Below are positions 10,762 to 19,024 of a stretch of 64,000 nt of DNA, in pieces. The position numbers were made by a program, and so were the translations under genes. Positions within the stretch are counted from its first letter, which is position 1, and each line of letters starts with the position of its first letter. Origin of the DNA: JACKDW01 sp964621785 (GTDB lineage Bacteria; Myxococcota_A; Polyangia; Nannocystales; Nannocystaceae); the NCBI GenBank assembly GCA_964621785.1, contig CAZUPD010000001.1, forward strand, positions 191,420 through 255,419, written 5' to 3'. The notes under the pieces are model-generated. The model saw nothing but the letters and a program-made list of their open reading frames with translations, was not told the origin of the DNA and did no database searches.

Positions 10762-10779
10762 ATCGACTCGGGAACCGGG

Positions 10780-11580
10780 CTAGCAACACCACGTACCGGC
10801 AGCTGCAGTGCGCAGACTGAGGCACGTCAGGGCTCCGTCGGCCAGGTGAAATTGATCGAGTTCGACACGGACGAGACAAAGGCCCCGCGCTTCGAGATGT
10901 GCTGCGGTTTGTGGCGCAGAGGCTGACACCACAATCGTCGACCCGAGGGCGAGGACGTTGGCCCCGGCTGGCTCTTGGGCTTCGATCACCTCCAACCCGA
11001 GTTGTTGAAACGGCCGCGGGTCGAGTTGTTGGGCGTCGACGATCACGGTGGTTTCCGCGATGGCGGTGACCGCTGATTTGAGATGCAGCCCGGCATCGAC
11101 CGCGACCGTCTGGGTCGACAGCCCCTCGCGGACCGCGAGTTTGGCCAGTCTGTCGACCCCGTCGGCATTGGTTCGCGCCGACATTCCGACAAACAACCGG
11201 CTTCCCACGCGCAGGACGTCACCCCCATCGAGGCGAGCGGGTGCGGTCATTTCATGTATATCAAACTGATTGGTCCGCGCGAGCGCTTCGCGGACGCTCG
11301 CAACTTCGGCCCGTCGTGCGGGTGCACCCGGACGGGTGATGAGCGCCCGTCGCCCGAGCAACACCGCCGTATCCTCGACAAACACAGCGTCCGGGCAGAT
11401 GTCGAGGGCGGGCAATACCTCGACTTCGAGTCCGAGCTCGCGTAGCGCCGCGACATAGCCGGCGTGTTGCCGCCGGGCACGAGCGAGGTCGAGTGGCTGC
11501 TGCGAGGTTCGCAGGCACTGCTGCATCGACGCACTCACTTCGCGCGTGAGCAGGTGAACTGGAGCTGCGAGCTGGGACAT
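10780..11580 (-). CDS. Dimethylarginine dimethylaminohydrolase (dimethylargininase)
   Basis: A 266-residue enzyme of the amidinotransferase/pentein superfamily that hydrolyses N-omega-methylated arginines to L-citrulline and methylamines. Catalytic features are visible: ARLDGGDVL for the substrate-binding Asp, GLHLKSAV with the catalytic His, and GALTCLS near the C-terminus with the nucleophilic Cys. The length fits the family. ATG 11580 was used (an in-frame start at 11595 adds five residues). It is co-oriented with and downstream of the argininosuccinate synthase gene (75 bases between them), so its product citrulline could feed directly into arginine synthesis. An arginine deiminase is the main alternative, but the short length and TCLS ending favour dimethylargininase. 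Confidence 0.85.
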   Translation of the reverse strand: MSQLAAPVHLLTREVSASMQQCLRTSQQPLDLARARRQHAGYVAALRELGLEVEVLPALDICPDAVFVEDTAVLLGRRALITRPGAPARRAEVASVREALARTNQFDIHEMTAPARLDGGDVLRVGSRLFVGMSARTNADGVDRLAKLAVREGLSTQTVAVDAGLHLKSAVTAIAETTVIVDAQQLDPRPFQQLGLEVIEAQEPAGANVLALGSTIVVSASAPQTAAHLEARGLCLVRVELDQFHLADGALTCLSLRTAAAGTWCC

Positions 11581-11655
11581 GCCCGTTGATACCACGGCCG
11601 ATCGGTACGGGCTCGATTTCGATGTGTCTACATCAAGATGCCCAACCCGAGATCA

Positions 11656-12891
11656 CTAAAACGGCTTGATCTGGCCTGCCGTCGCCATCGCTTTGGCCTC
11701 GCACGATTGGACCTCGACAAAGCCTTGGCTGCTGACCGGGTTCAGCCCGTCACTCGCTTCCATCGAGGCATCGGCGGGGTTGTACAGCGAGCTCGGGCAG
11801 TCGTGGAGACCGCGGAAAAAGATGTTGCCCTTGTAGAGACTCAGCTCGACGGTCGCGGTCGCGTGCTCGGCCAGCTCCGCGATCGCTGCCCGGGCCGCCC
11901 GGCACACCGGGTCGAAGTAGCGACCGTCGTAGATCTGGTCGGCGATGACCCGGGACAGTTGGCGAAACAGCGACGTCGAACGGCGGTCGAGGGTCGTCTG
12001 GTACACACACCGCATCGCATAGCCGAGGAGGTCGAGGCCTGGCGCCTCGTAGACCCCGCGGCTCTTGGTGCCGATCACCCGGTTTTCCAACGCATTTTTG
12101 AGCCCGATGCCGTTGCGTCCGCCGATTTGGTTGGCGCGCATCATCGCCTCGAAGGGGGTGACATGCTCACCGTAGATGGCAACGCAGCGACCCTGTTCTA
12201 ACCTTATGCTGACCTGCTCGATTTTGTCGGGCGCATTCATTGGCCATACACACATTTGTGGTTCGACGATCAGACACGGTGTCTGCAGGTCCTCGAGGTC
12301 TTCAGCCTCGTGGGACAGCCCGGCCAAGTTGGCATCGGTCGAGTAGCGCTTTTTGGGTCCGACATTGGCCTCGATGCCCTGGTCTTGTAGATAGGCGGCC
12401 ATCTCCTTGCGGCCGGGGAACTGGGCCAGCATTTCGGGGTCGCGCCAGGGGGCGTAGACGTGCATCTCTGGGGCCAGGACATTGGTGTAACGCTCAAAGC
12501 GAAGCTGGTCGTTGCCGCGGCCAGTCGCTCCGTGGGCGAGGATGGTACAGCCGAATTTTTTCATCTCGTCGATCAGCCCGCGGACCGTGACCGCGCGGGC
12601 GATACCGGTCGAGTTCCAGTAGCCGCCGTCGTACATCGCCTGGCTCTGGATCATCGCGTAGCAGGCCTCAGCCATCTCGGGCTTGAGGTCGACGATCACC
12701 GTCTGTGCGCCGCAAGGTTGCATACGCACAATGATGTCGTTGATGTCCTTTTCGTCCGGTTGTGCGAGGTCGGCCGTGAAGCACATGACGTCGATACCGG
12801 CCTGCTTGAGGCGGGTTGTGACGGTCTTGCTATCGAGGCCGCCCGAGACACAGATTCCGACTTTTTCGCCCGTCAGTTCGCGCAATAGCAT
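11656..12891 (-). CDS. argG: Argininosuccinate synthase
   Basis: A 411-residue enzyme that joins citrulline and aspartate with ATP to make argininosuccinate in arginine biosynthesis. The N-terminal P-loop of the PP-ATPase type reads SGGLDS (residues 17-22). Conserved substrate-binding stretches follow: AHGATGRGNDQLRFE (residues ~125-140), the KKRYSTDANLAGLS region, and GRNGIGLKNALENRVIG. The length is close to the family's usual ~400-450. ATG 12891 begins MLLRELTGEKVGICVSGG without a long leader. Dimethylargininase lies immediately downstream on the same strand, which suggests that citrulline derived from methylated arginine is recycled. Confidence 0.95.
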   Translation of the reverse strand: MLLRELTGEKVGICVSGGLDSKTVTTRLKQAGIDVMCFTADLAQPDEKDINDIIVRMQPCGAQTVIVDLKPEMAEACYAMIQSQAMYDGGYWNSTGIARAVTVRGLIDEMKKFGCTILAHGATGRGNDQLRFERYTNVLAPEMHVYAPWRDPEMLAQFPGRKEMAAYLQDQGIEANVGPKKRYSTDANLAGLSHEAEDLEDLQTPCLIVEPQMCVWPMNAPDKIEQVSIRLEQGRCVAIYGEHVTPFEAMMRANQIGGRNGIGLKNALENRVIGTKSRGVYEAPGLDLLGYAMRCVYQTTLDRRSTSLFRQLSRVIADQIYDGRYFDPVCRAARAAIAELAEHATATVELSLYKGNIFFRGLHDCPSSLYNPADASMEASDGLNPVSSQGFVEVQSCEAKAMATAGQIKPF

Positions 12892-13228
12892 GGTCGGCGC
12901 AGGCTAAACGAAAATCCCCCGGGTGTGCGGATAAACGCCCGTTGCGACCCGGCGGTCGAACCTGCGTTGGGTGGTCTCGAGGGTGCCACAGCTTCAAACA
13001 CAGCCCGCGAGAGGTGGGGTCAGCACACGGTATCTATCGCCGACTTCCGTGTGAAGTGATCTCCTCTGGTCGATCGAGTGACCGTGGATGTCTCGACACT
13101 TGCAAGTACGTGCAACCATTTGAACGTGCCGCATGACTTGTCAACGCACCTTCCGTACGCCGTCTTCTTGCCTCTGCGTTCAACGGTTTCACGCCCTTGC
13201 AAGCTTGGCGTGGGCGTACACTCACCCT
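12892..13228. other. Divergent intergenic region without a gene
   Basis: This 337-bp stretch separates argG (minus) from the next lipoprotein gene (plus) and must hold both promoters. I see no convincing coding sequence. It contains a nested near-match to the window-wide palindrome, TTGCAAGTACGTGCAA at 13100-13115, in which two overlapping one-mismatch copies share the centre. Confidence 0.5.
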
Positions 13229-14785
13229 ATGACAGTCATCTGCTCGAAGCGCGGGCCTCGCTCAGCATTCGCACTCGCAGCCACTGCAGCGGTGCTCCTT
13301 GGCTGCGGTGGTGGTGAGGGGGGAGAAAGTGCATCTACATCTACGATGTCATCGACCGACAGCTCGTCGAACACCTCCGACACCGCGGGCACGCTGACCG
13401 GAGGGATGACCGAAAGTGCCGGTCCGACGACCGATGATCCCACGACGGATTCGACCGAGTCGACCACAGTGGAGCCGACGGAAACGACGATGGAGCCGAC
13501 GACCGACCCGACCGACCCGACCGATCCGACAGGTGGAACCGGATTGCCGACCTGCGACGGGATGCCGTGCGTCAAGCTCGACGTCCTCTTTGTGGTCGAC
13601 AACTCGGCGACCATGTACGAGGAGCAGAAAAACCTCGCCGCCAACTTCGGCAGCATGCTCTCGGGATTGCAGTCGATCGACCTGGGCGGGGGGGAGTTTG
13701 CCCCCCTCGACCTCAACGTCATGGTCACGACCACCGACATGGGGCACCCGTCCTGTACGCCGTTTCAGCCTGAGGGCTACGATCCAAACGACGGCAGCCC
13801 AGTCAGTACACCGTGCACCGAGCGGCTCGACCATTTCACGAATCTCAACGACAGCGTCGAAGAGACATGTCTCGATGTATGTCCCAACCCGGTAGGCCCT
13901 TCAGACATGTTTATTCACGTCGATGACAATGGCTCCAATGTGCCCGGAGACGATGTCGAGGCCGCATTTGCCTGTATCGCGCCGCAGGGGATCGTCGGTT
14001 GTGGCTACGAGGCGCCGCTCGAGTCGATGCTGCAGGCCCTCGACCCCATGGCGACGTGGAACGGAACCGACGGGTTTTTGCGCGAGGACGCAGCCTTGGC
14101 CATTGTCCTGATCACCGACGAATCGGATTGCTCGGTGCTCGGCCCCGAAGGCTACCTGTACTTCAGCCCCGACCAGGAATCCAATCCCGAAGTGACGCAG
14201 TATTGGGAGGTCAATCCCGACACCGACCAGCTCCAGCCGACCAGTGCGGTGTGTTGGAATGCCGGGACAACCTGCATCGATAGCGACCTCGACGGCACGT
14301 ACGAGAGTTGCGAAGAGTTCAGTTCGGGCGTGCTCCATCCGACGACGCGCTACACCTCCTATCTCTCGAGTTTGCTGACAGACGATCGCGTGGTGATGAT
14401 GGTCGCGCTAACGGGGGTACCCGAGGTCACCAGCTACAATCCTTCGCCTCCGTATGAGCCACAGGCGGGGGGTGTTGCCGACCTCGTCTACCGTGTGTGG
14501 GACGACGGTGACATCATCGACAACGACACTCCGGCCCACAAAGAGTTTTTATTTGGTATCGGACCTGGTTGCACCGGCATGTCCCAAGGGGAATACACCG
14601 GCCAGGCTACGCCGCCGCTGCGGATCCGCAATGTGTGTGAGTCCCTCAATTTGCCCGACGACCCCGATACACCGGACAACGATCCGAAGGTGCGCTGTTG
14701 CATGGATTCGATTTGTGGCTCCGACTTTAGCTCGGGCCTCGGGTGTATCACCGGGGTACTCGAACAGGTCGCGGACGGGGGCTAA
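13229..14785 (+). CDS. vWA-like lipoprotein with Thr/Asp/Pro-rich linker
   Basis: A 518-residue lipoprotein: signal peptide and lipobox ending LLGC at the N-terminus, then ~80 residues of Ser/Thr/Glu/Asp/Pro linker (TTDPTDPTDPT). The globular domain has a von Willebrand factor A-like start, LDVLFVVDNSATM, whose D-x-S-x-T is a MIDAS metal site, and ALAIVLITDESDCS as the later strand. Many paired cysteines follow, consistent with export. It is the type of surface vWA lipoprotein that is abundant in Nannocystaceae. ATG 13229 begins the signal peptide; the frame is open to 13133 with no homology. Ligand unknown; adhesion or matrix binding would be typical. Confidence 0.75.
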   Translation: MTVICSKRGPRSAFALAATAAVLLGCGGGEGGESASTSTMSSTDSSSNTSDTAGTLTGGMTESAGPTTDDPTTDSTESTTVEPTETTMEPTTDPTDPTDPTGGTGLPTCDGMPCVKLDVLFVVDNSATMYEEQKNLAANFGSMLSGLQSIDLGGGEFAPLDLNVMVTTTDMGHPSCTPFQPEGYDPNDGSPVSTPCTERLDHFTNLNDSVEETCLDVCPNPVGPSDMFIHVDDNGSNVPGDDVEAAFACIAPQGIVGCGYEAPLESMLQALDPMATWNGTDGFLREDAALAIVLITDESDCSVLGPEGYLYFSPDQESNPEVTQYWEVNPDTDQLQPTSAVCWNAGTTCIDSDLDGTYESCEEFSSGVLHPTTRYTSYLSSLLTDDRVVMMVALTGVPEVTSYNPSPPYEPQAGGVADLVYRVWDDGDIIDNDTPAHKEFLFGIGPGCTGMSQGEYTGQATPPLRIRNVCESLNLPDDPDTPDNDPKVRCCMDSICGSDFSSGLGCITGVLEQVADGG

Positions 14786-14819
14786 CCCAGCGTCTCGTCG
14801 TCGGCTCCCGCTTGCACAT

Positions 14820-14848
14820 ACAAAAATCGCCCCTGCGGACAGGAGCGA
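14820..14848 (-). terminator. Terminator between convergent lipoprotein genes
   Basis: TCGCCCCTG (14827-14835) pairs with CAGGAGCGA (14840-14848) around CGGA, with one G-T pair. On the minus strand the stem is followed by TTTTTGT, so it serves the IgGFc-like gene that ends at 14873. The palindrome TGCACATACA (14813-14822) overlaps its distal edge. Confidence 0.7.
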
Positions 14849-14872
14849 CCTTTGTCCTTCACAGCAGGTCAA

Positions 14873-16840
14873 CTACTCAATGATGATGACCACATCGTTG
14901 AGCGGCTGAACATTCATACCCGCCGGATAACCGTAGGAGACGTTTTGTGTGGAGGGACTCGTCTCATCGGTTCCCCAGCCCCAGATCCACATCCCAAACG
15001 GTGCCTCACTGGTGATCTCGTGGCGGCCGGTCGAGCACGCCCCGTTGTCTTGGAAGTCGCCCGAAATCAGGTCAAACCGGGTCCACTCGTAGTCGCCCAC
15101 GGGTTGCCAACCGTCGAGCACACCGGCGCAATCGAGCTCGACATCGAAGAACTGGTCATTGATTTTTCGCCGCACCAACACCAGGTTGGTCTCCGGGTAG
15201 GTCGGGTCGGCGAAGAACACATATTTGGAGAGGTACTGGTCGGGCGGATAGTTGAGCACGTAGTCGGGATCGCCGTGGTTTTGCAACTGTGGTTGATAGG
15301 GCGACCACAGCGAGCCCGGCATGATGTTGAACAGCAGGAACGGGTGTTCTTCATCTTGACTGGTGAGGACAAACGGGATGTCAGTGATGAACTCCGCGAT
15401 CTCACCCTGTTGGATGGTTGCCGGTCCTCCGACGTCGGTCGAGTAGTTCAGCTCGGTTCCGTCGACCGCACCAATCACCCGCCAGATACTCGGCTCATTT
15501 GCCCGCGGGCGATGCATCACACCGACGTACTCATACCCGAGGGCACGGATCGGCGGAATCATTTGCTCGCCGTGATCGCAGTAGGCCGTGCCGATCGGTG
15601 CCCGCATACACGGGTGGCCACCCATCAATCCGACGGGTTTGTCGGACTGGATCACCGAACCGGTAAGTTCGCCATTCTCGGTGATTTGGGCCTGCTGACC
15701 GGCGTTGAGGGTAAACGACATCGGTGTGTTGGCCGGACTCGAGGGGATGCCGTTCCCGCCGTTGACTTGGGCGACCGGCACCATCTCGACCGTCGTGTTG
15801 TCCTCGGCAGCGATGATGTTGAGCGAGGGCGGTGCGAGGTCGTAACCGTAGGCATTGACGGCGATGTAGTTGTCGCCCCACGCACTGGTCGGCAGCAGTA
15901 ACGACCCTGCGGTGACCGCCGTATTGCCGCCGCCATAGGGGTTGAGTTGGTAGGCGACAACCGGGACATCGCTTGTGATCTTAAACGAGTTGGCGACGCG
16001 ACTACCCGATGCGTGCACGCTATTGGGAAATGCCGAGGGCTGCGGGCATCGCCCTTGCCCCTGTGTCCCCTGGGGACCGGAGAGCAGCAAAATCACCACC
16101 TCACCCGGGGCGATCCCGGCGTTGGCGTCGAAGTTGTCGTAGGTGAGATTCGGACCTGTGCCGACGGGAAGGTAGCCAAATCCACCTGGGTCGAGCATCT
16201 GCCCGTTGTACTCGACCTGAATCATCGCCGGCGTATTCCATGTATTGGCAACAAATGCCGCCAAGCAACCGTCGGGCTTGTAGGACTCCATGTGGGTCGC
16301 GTAGTACTCACAGCCCACCGAGTGCTGGTTGTTGGCCGCCGCATCGCAGGCGTTGATACACTCGAGGCTCATGGGGTCGCATCCCTCGTCACCCATGCAG
16401 GTCTCGACGACCGCGTTGTTGCAGTCGAGGATCTCGTGAAAGTCCGACGAGCACTTGTTGTCACAATCTTCGGTCGTGCTCGAGTCGGTATCGGTATCGG
16501 TGTCGGTGGGATCGGTGGTCGAAGGGTCGGTGGTTGAGGGGTCGGTGGGATCGGTCGTTGAAGGGTCGGTGGTCGAAGGGTCGGTGGTCGAAGGGTCAGT
16601 GGTCGAAGGGTCGGTCGTATCCGTCGTATCGCTGGTGCTGTCGCTTTCGCTCCCGGTCGGGCCGGCGGTCATTTCGTTGGTCGTCGACGGACTGGTCGCG
16701 GTCCCGTCGGTGGTCGTGGCCATCGACGTCGACTCTGTGCCGCCGCTGGTTGTGTCGGTGCCCGAATCACCACAACCAGTCACGGTGGCGAGCAATGCAA
16801 CGAGATGTGGGGTGTACTTCGACAGGCGCGAAATCTTCAT
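14873..16840 (-). CDS. IgGFc-binding-domain lipoprotein
   Basis: A 655-residue lipoprotein with a signal peptide (MKISRLSKYTPHLVALLATVTGC) whose lipobox ends VTGC, then about 110 residues of Ser/Thr/Asp/Pro repeats (units of DPSTT). The large C-terminal domain has the features of the IgGFc_binding family found in myxobacterial surface proteins: early CGCN-type Cys cluster (CDNKCSSDFHEILDCNN), VANTWN, SDVPVVAYQLNPYGG, ASLLLPTSAWG-like strand, SDKPVGLMGGH, and a final SEAPFGMWIWGWG. Family members are secreted proteins of unknown ligand. Start ATG 16840 gives the signal peptide; the frame extends to 16906. It converges with the vWA-like lipoprotein gene and contains no TGYANNTRCA copy. Confidence 0.8.
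   Translation of the reverse strand: MKISRLSKYTPHLVALLATVTGCGDSGTDTTSGGTESTSMATTTDGTATSPSTTNEMTAGPTGSESDSTSDTTDTTDPSTTDPSTTDPSTTDPSTTDPTDPSTTDPSTTDPTDTDTDTDSSTTEDCDNKCSSDFHEILDCNNAVVETCMGDEGCDPMSLECINACDAAANNQHSVGCEYYATHMESYKPDGCLAAFVANTWNTPAMIQVEYNGQMLDPGGFGYLPVGTGPNLTYDNFDANAGIAPGEVVILLLSGPQGTQGQGRCPQPSAFPNSVHASGSRVANSFKITSDVPVVAYQLNPYGGGNTAVTAGSLLLPTSAWGDNYIAVNAYGYDLAPPSLNIIAAEDNTTVEMVPVAQVNGGNGIPSSPANTPMSFTLNAGQQAQITENGELTGSVIQSDKPVGLMGGHPCMRAPIGTAYCDHGEQMIPPIRALGYEYVGVMHRPRANEPSIWRVIGAVDGTELNYSTDVGGPATIQQGEIAEFITDIPFVLTSQDEEHPFLLFNIMPGSLWSPYQPQLQNHGDPDYVLNYPPDQYLSKYVFFADPTYPETNLVLVRRKINDQFFDVELDCAGVLDGWQPVGDYEWTRFDLISGDFQDNGACSTGRHEITSEAPFGMWIWGWGTDETSPSTQNVSYGYPAGMNVQPLNDVVIIIE
16508..16618. 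repeat. 15-bp tandem coding repeat (Asp-Pro-Ser-Thr-Thr)
   Basis: Tandem units of about 15 bp (GGTCGGTGGTCGAAG on the plus strand) encode the DPSTT linker of the IgGFc-like lipoprotein. Copies are nearly identical, so length variation by slippage is likely. Confidence 0.85.
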
Positions 16841-17027
16841 CGTAATCTCCAAGATCGGCCCGAAGTCTACCACCGGGTAGGAAAATGTGTCCCGAGGAAC
16901 ATCCATGAAGGCCCTACTCAGGTCGTCACCAAGGCTTCAGAATTAAAGGGCCGCTCGAGCTTGGTGTATGACGCGTGGGGCAGGGCGCTACGAACATTAC
17001 CGAGCGGCCATCTCGCGGGTTGTCGCG

Positions 17028-17366
17028 TTACAAGCCCGCGAATCCCCCCTTGGGAAACCCCACGTAGAGGTGATTTCCAACCCGCAGGGCAGGGGCTCGC
17101 AGGGTGCCAGCACGGCCGAGAACGAGGTTGAGGGCCTCATCTTTTTGTTCGGCTCGGCCGAGGTCAAACTCGAGGACCCGGGTGCCGCGTGTCAGCGTGA
17201 CGTGAGAGACCTTCCCGAGGATCTGCTCGGCTTCGGAGCGATCGAACTTGTGCTTGGCGTCGGTGGTCTCGCGTACCGTGTAGCCGTGGTCGCGGAGGAA
17301 CGCCTGGGAACGTTTACAAGTGTCGCAGCTGCGGCGGTGGTAGTACCAGTCGATGACCTTGGACAT
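17028..17366 (-). CDS. ArsC/Spx-like thioredoxin-fold protein
   Basis: A 112-residue protein of the arsenate reductase/Spx group. The N-terminal active-site loop reads SCDTCK (residues 14-19), followed by a thioredoxin-fold helix and a C-terminal LRAPALRVGNHLYVGFP strand with the family's cis-Pro region. Family members are thiol oxidoreductases or, like Spx, bind RNA polymerase; which applies here is not visible. The arginine triad of true ArsC is not clear. It is divergent from selA (60 bases between starts), so a thiol/selenium redox link is possible but unproven. Confidence 0.7.
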   Translation of the reverse strand: MSKVIDWYYHRRSCDTCKRSQAFLRDHGYTVRETTDAKHKFDRSEAEQILGKVSHVTLTRGTRVLEFDLGRAEQKDEALNLVLGRAGTLRAPALRVGNHLYVGFPKGGFAGL

Positions 17367-17426
17367 ACGCGGGCCTTAACAGGGAGCGCTCGGTCGCGCA
17401 AGTCCGCATCGTGGTAGCTTCGACCC

Positions 17427-18782
17427 GTGCGTGTGCAAGGAAAACTAGCCGCCATCCCCCGCGTCGACCACGTACTCGATCGCCTCGATCGTTCGGTGCG
17501 GCGAAGTCTGCAAAAGATGTGTGTACAGGAGGTGCTCGAGCGTGTGCGGACACAGGTGCGGGAAGGGTCGCGTGAGGTCCCATCCGTCGATGCGGTGGTT
17601 GCCGAAGTACAGGTCCGGCTCGACGATGTGATGCGTCCGCGACCGAAACCCGTGATCAATGCCACGGGGGTGGTCCTCCACACAAATCTCGGTCGCGCAC
17701 CGCTGGCCCCATCGGCACGCAGCGCCATGCTCGGAGCGGCCGGCTATTGCGACCTCGAAATCGCGATCGGCAGCGGAATACGCCAGTCGCGACTCACGGC
17801 GATTACGTGGTTGTTGCGGGCACTTTGTCATGCGGAGGATGTACTGATCGTCAACAACGGGGCGGCGGCGATTTTACTTGCATGTACCGCGCTTACGGGA
17901 GGGCGGCCGGGTGGTGTGGCGTTATCCCGCGGACAGATGGTCGAGATCGGCGACAGTTTCCGCGTTGCCGACATGGCAGCCGCCGGCGGGACCCCGGTAG
18001 TCGCGGTTGGCAGCACCAATCGCACCCACACGCGGGACTACCAGCGGGTGTGCGAGTCCGGCGAGGCAGCGGCCATGTTGTGGGTCCACCGCAGCAACTT
18101 CACCCAGGCGGGATTTGTCGGCGAACCCGGAATCTCCGAGCTCAAAAAGATTGCAGATGCATTCAATGTGTCCCTGATCGCCGACCTCGGATCCGGGTGC
18201 TTGCACCGCGACCTGTTTCACAACGAGCCGACGATCGCCGAGGTCCTCGCACAGGGAGCAGACATTGTGACGTGCTCGGGAGATAAGCTTCTCGGTGGGC
18301 CACAGGCCGGTCTTTTAGCAGGTCGCCGCGAGGTGATAGCGAAGTGTCGCCGGCATCCGATGGCGCGAGCACTGCGGGTTGACAAGGTGACGCTGGCAGC
18401 CCTTCACGCGACGCTGGTCGCCCATGCGAGCGAAGACGGGGAGCGGGCGTTGCCAATCCATGCGCTTGCAAATATTTTGATGCGTGAGCTTCGGGTCCGT
18501 GCCGAGAAACTCATCCATGCGCTCGAATGGCCGGAAGAAGCGATCGTTGAGGTGCCCGATACGGTCGGCGGGGGAAGCCTTCCGGGACAGACGCTGCCCG
18601 GGGTGGCGCTGTGTGTCCCCGAAGCGCTCGGTAAGGCGAGTGCAGTGGCGAGGAAATTGCGGAGCGGGGACATACCGGTATTTGCCCGAGTGCACGCGGG
18701 GCGGGTGTTTGTGCATCTGCGGACGGTTTTTGCGGAGGATGACCCAACCTTGTGCCGTATGTTGGCAGCTGTGCACCCATAA
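17427..18782 (+). CDS. selA: L-seryl-tRNA(Sec) selenium transferase
   Basis: A 451-residue PLP enzyme that converts seryl-tRNA(Sec) to selenocysteinyl-tRNA(Sec) with selenophosphate. Visible landmarks: PKPVINATGVVLHTNLGRAPL (residues ~72-92), VNNGAAAILL, ADLGSGCL, and SGDKLLGGPQAG with the PLP lysine at residue 287. The start is GTG (MRVQGKLAAIPRVDHVLD), matching the family's N-terminus. It is convergent with selB, with 242 bases between the stops. A TGYANNTRCA copy is at 18152. The presence of selA, selB and selD together shows that this organism makes selenocysteine; the tRNA gene selC was not found in the window. Confidence 0.95.
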   Translation: MRVQGKLAAIPRVDHVLDRLDRSVRRSLQKMCVQEVLERVRTQVREGSREVPSVDAVVAEVQVRLDDVMRPRPKPVINATGVVLHTNLGRAPLAPSARSAMLGAAGYCDLEIAIGSGIRQSRLTAITWLLRALCHAEDVLIVNNGAAAILLACTALTGGRPGGVALSRGQMVEIGDSFRVADMAAAGGTPVVAVGSTNRTHTRDYQRVCESGEAAAMLWVHRSNFTQAGFVGEPGISELKKIADAFNVSLIADLGSGCLHRDLFHNEPTIAEVLAQGADIVTCSGDKLLGGPQAGLLAGRREVIAKCRRHPMARALRVDKVTLAALHATLVAHASEDGERALPIHALANILMRELRVRAEKLIHALEWPEEAIVEVPDTVGGGSLPGQTLPGVALCVPEALGKASAVARKLRSGDIPVFARVHAGRVFVHLRTVFAEDDPTLCRMLAAVHP

Positions 18783-18901
18783 ATATGTTGATGCAAGCAA
18801 TCGAACGAAGTCCAACCCCAGCCTGCCCGTTCAGGCCGAATCGGCCCGTTCAAAATGTATCGGCTGACCGCACCGCGAACCGTCGCCCGCGTCCCATAGC
18901 G

Positions 18902-18936
18902 ATTCAATGCAGCTCAACGAACCGCTGCGATTGAAT
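18902..18936. other. Hairpin between convergent selA and selB
   Basis: ATTCAATGCAGC (18902-18913) pairs with GCTGCGATTGAAT (18924-18936), a 12-bp stem with one bulged base and a 10-base loop. There is no T tract, so it is at best a weak bidirectional terminator; other structured-RNA roles are open. The region holds no coding sequence and no tRNA(Sec)-like cloverleaf. Confidence 0.45.
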
Positions 18937-19024
18937 GTGCCATACGCCTCCGGGCGAGTGTCGTGACGGCGTTGGTCGGTGCGGGCAATGGGGTCGCGCG
19001 ATCCGAAGCATTCGGTCGATGCGA

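Noticed and set aside
13450..13560. Repetitive Thr/Asp/Pro stretch as a CRISPR-like or mobile array
   Set aside because: The repeats are in frame and encode lipoprotein linkers; there are no spacers.
18783..19024. tRNA(Sec) gene between selA and selB
   Set aside because: I looked for a ~95-base cloverleaf with a UCA anticodon and T-loop TTCGA and found none, only a 12-bp hairpin. The gene is probably elsewhere.
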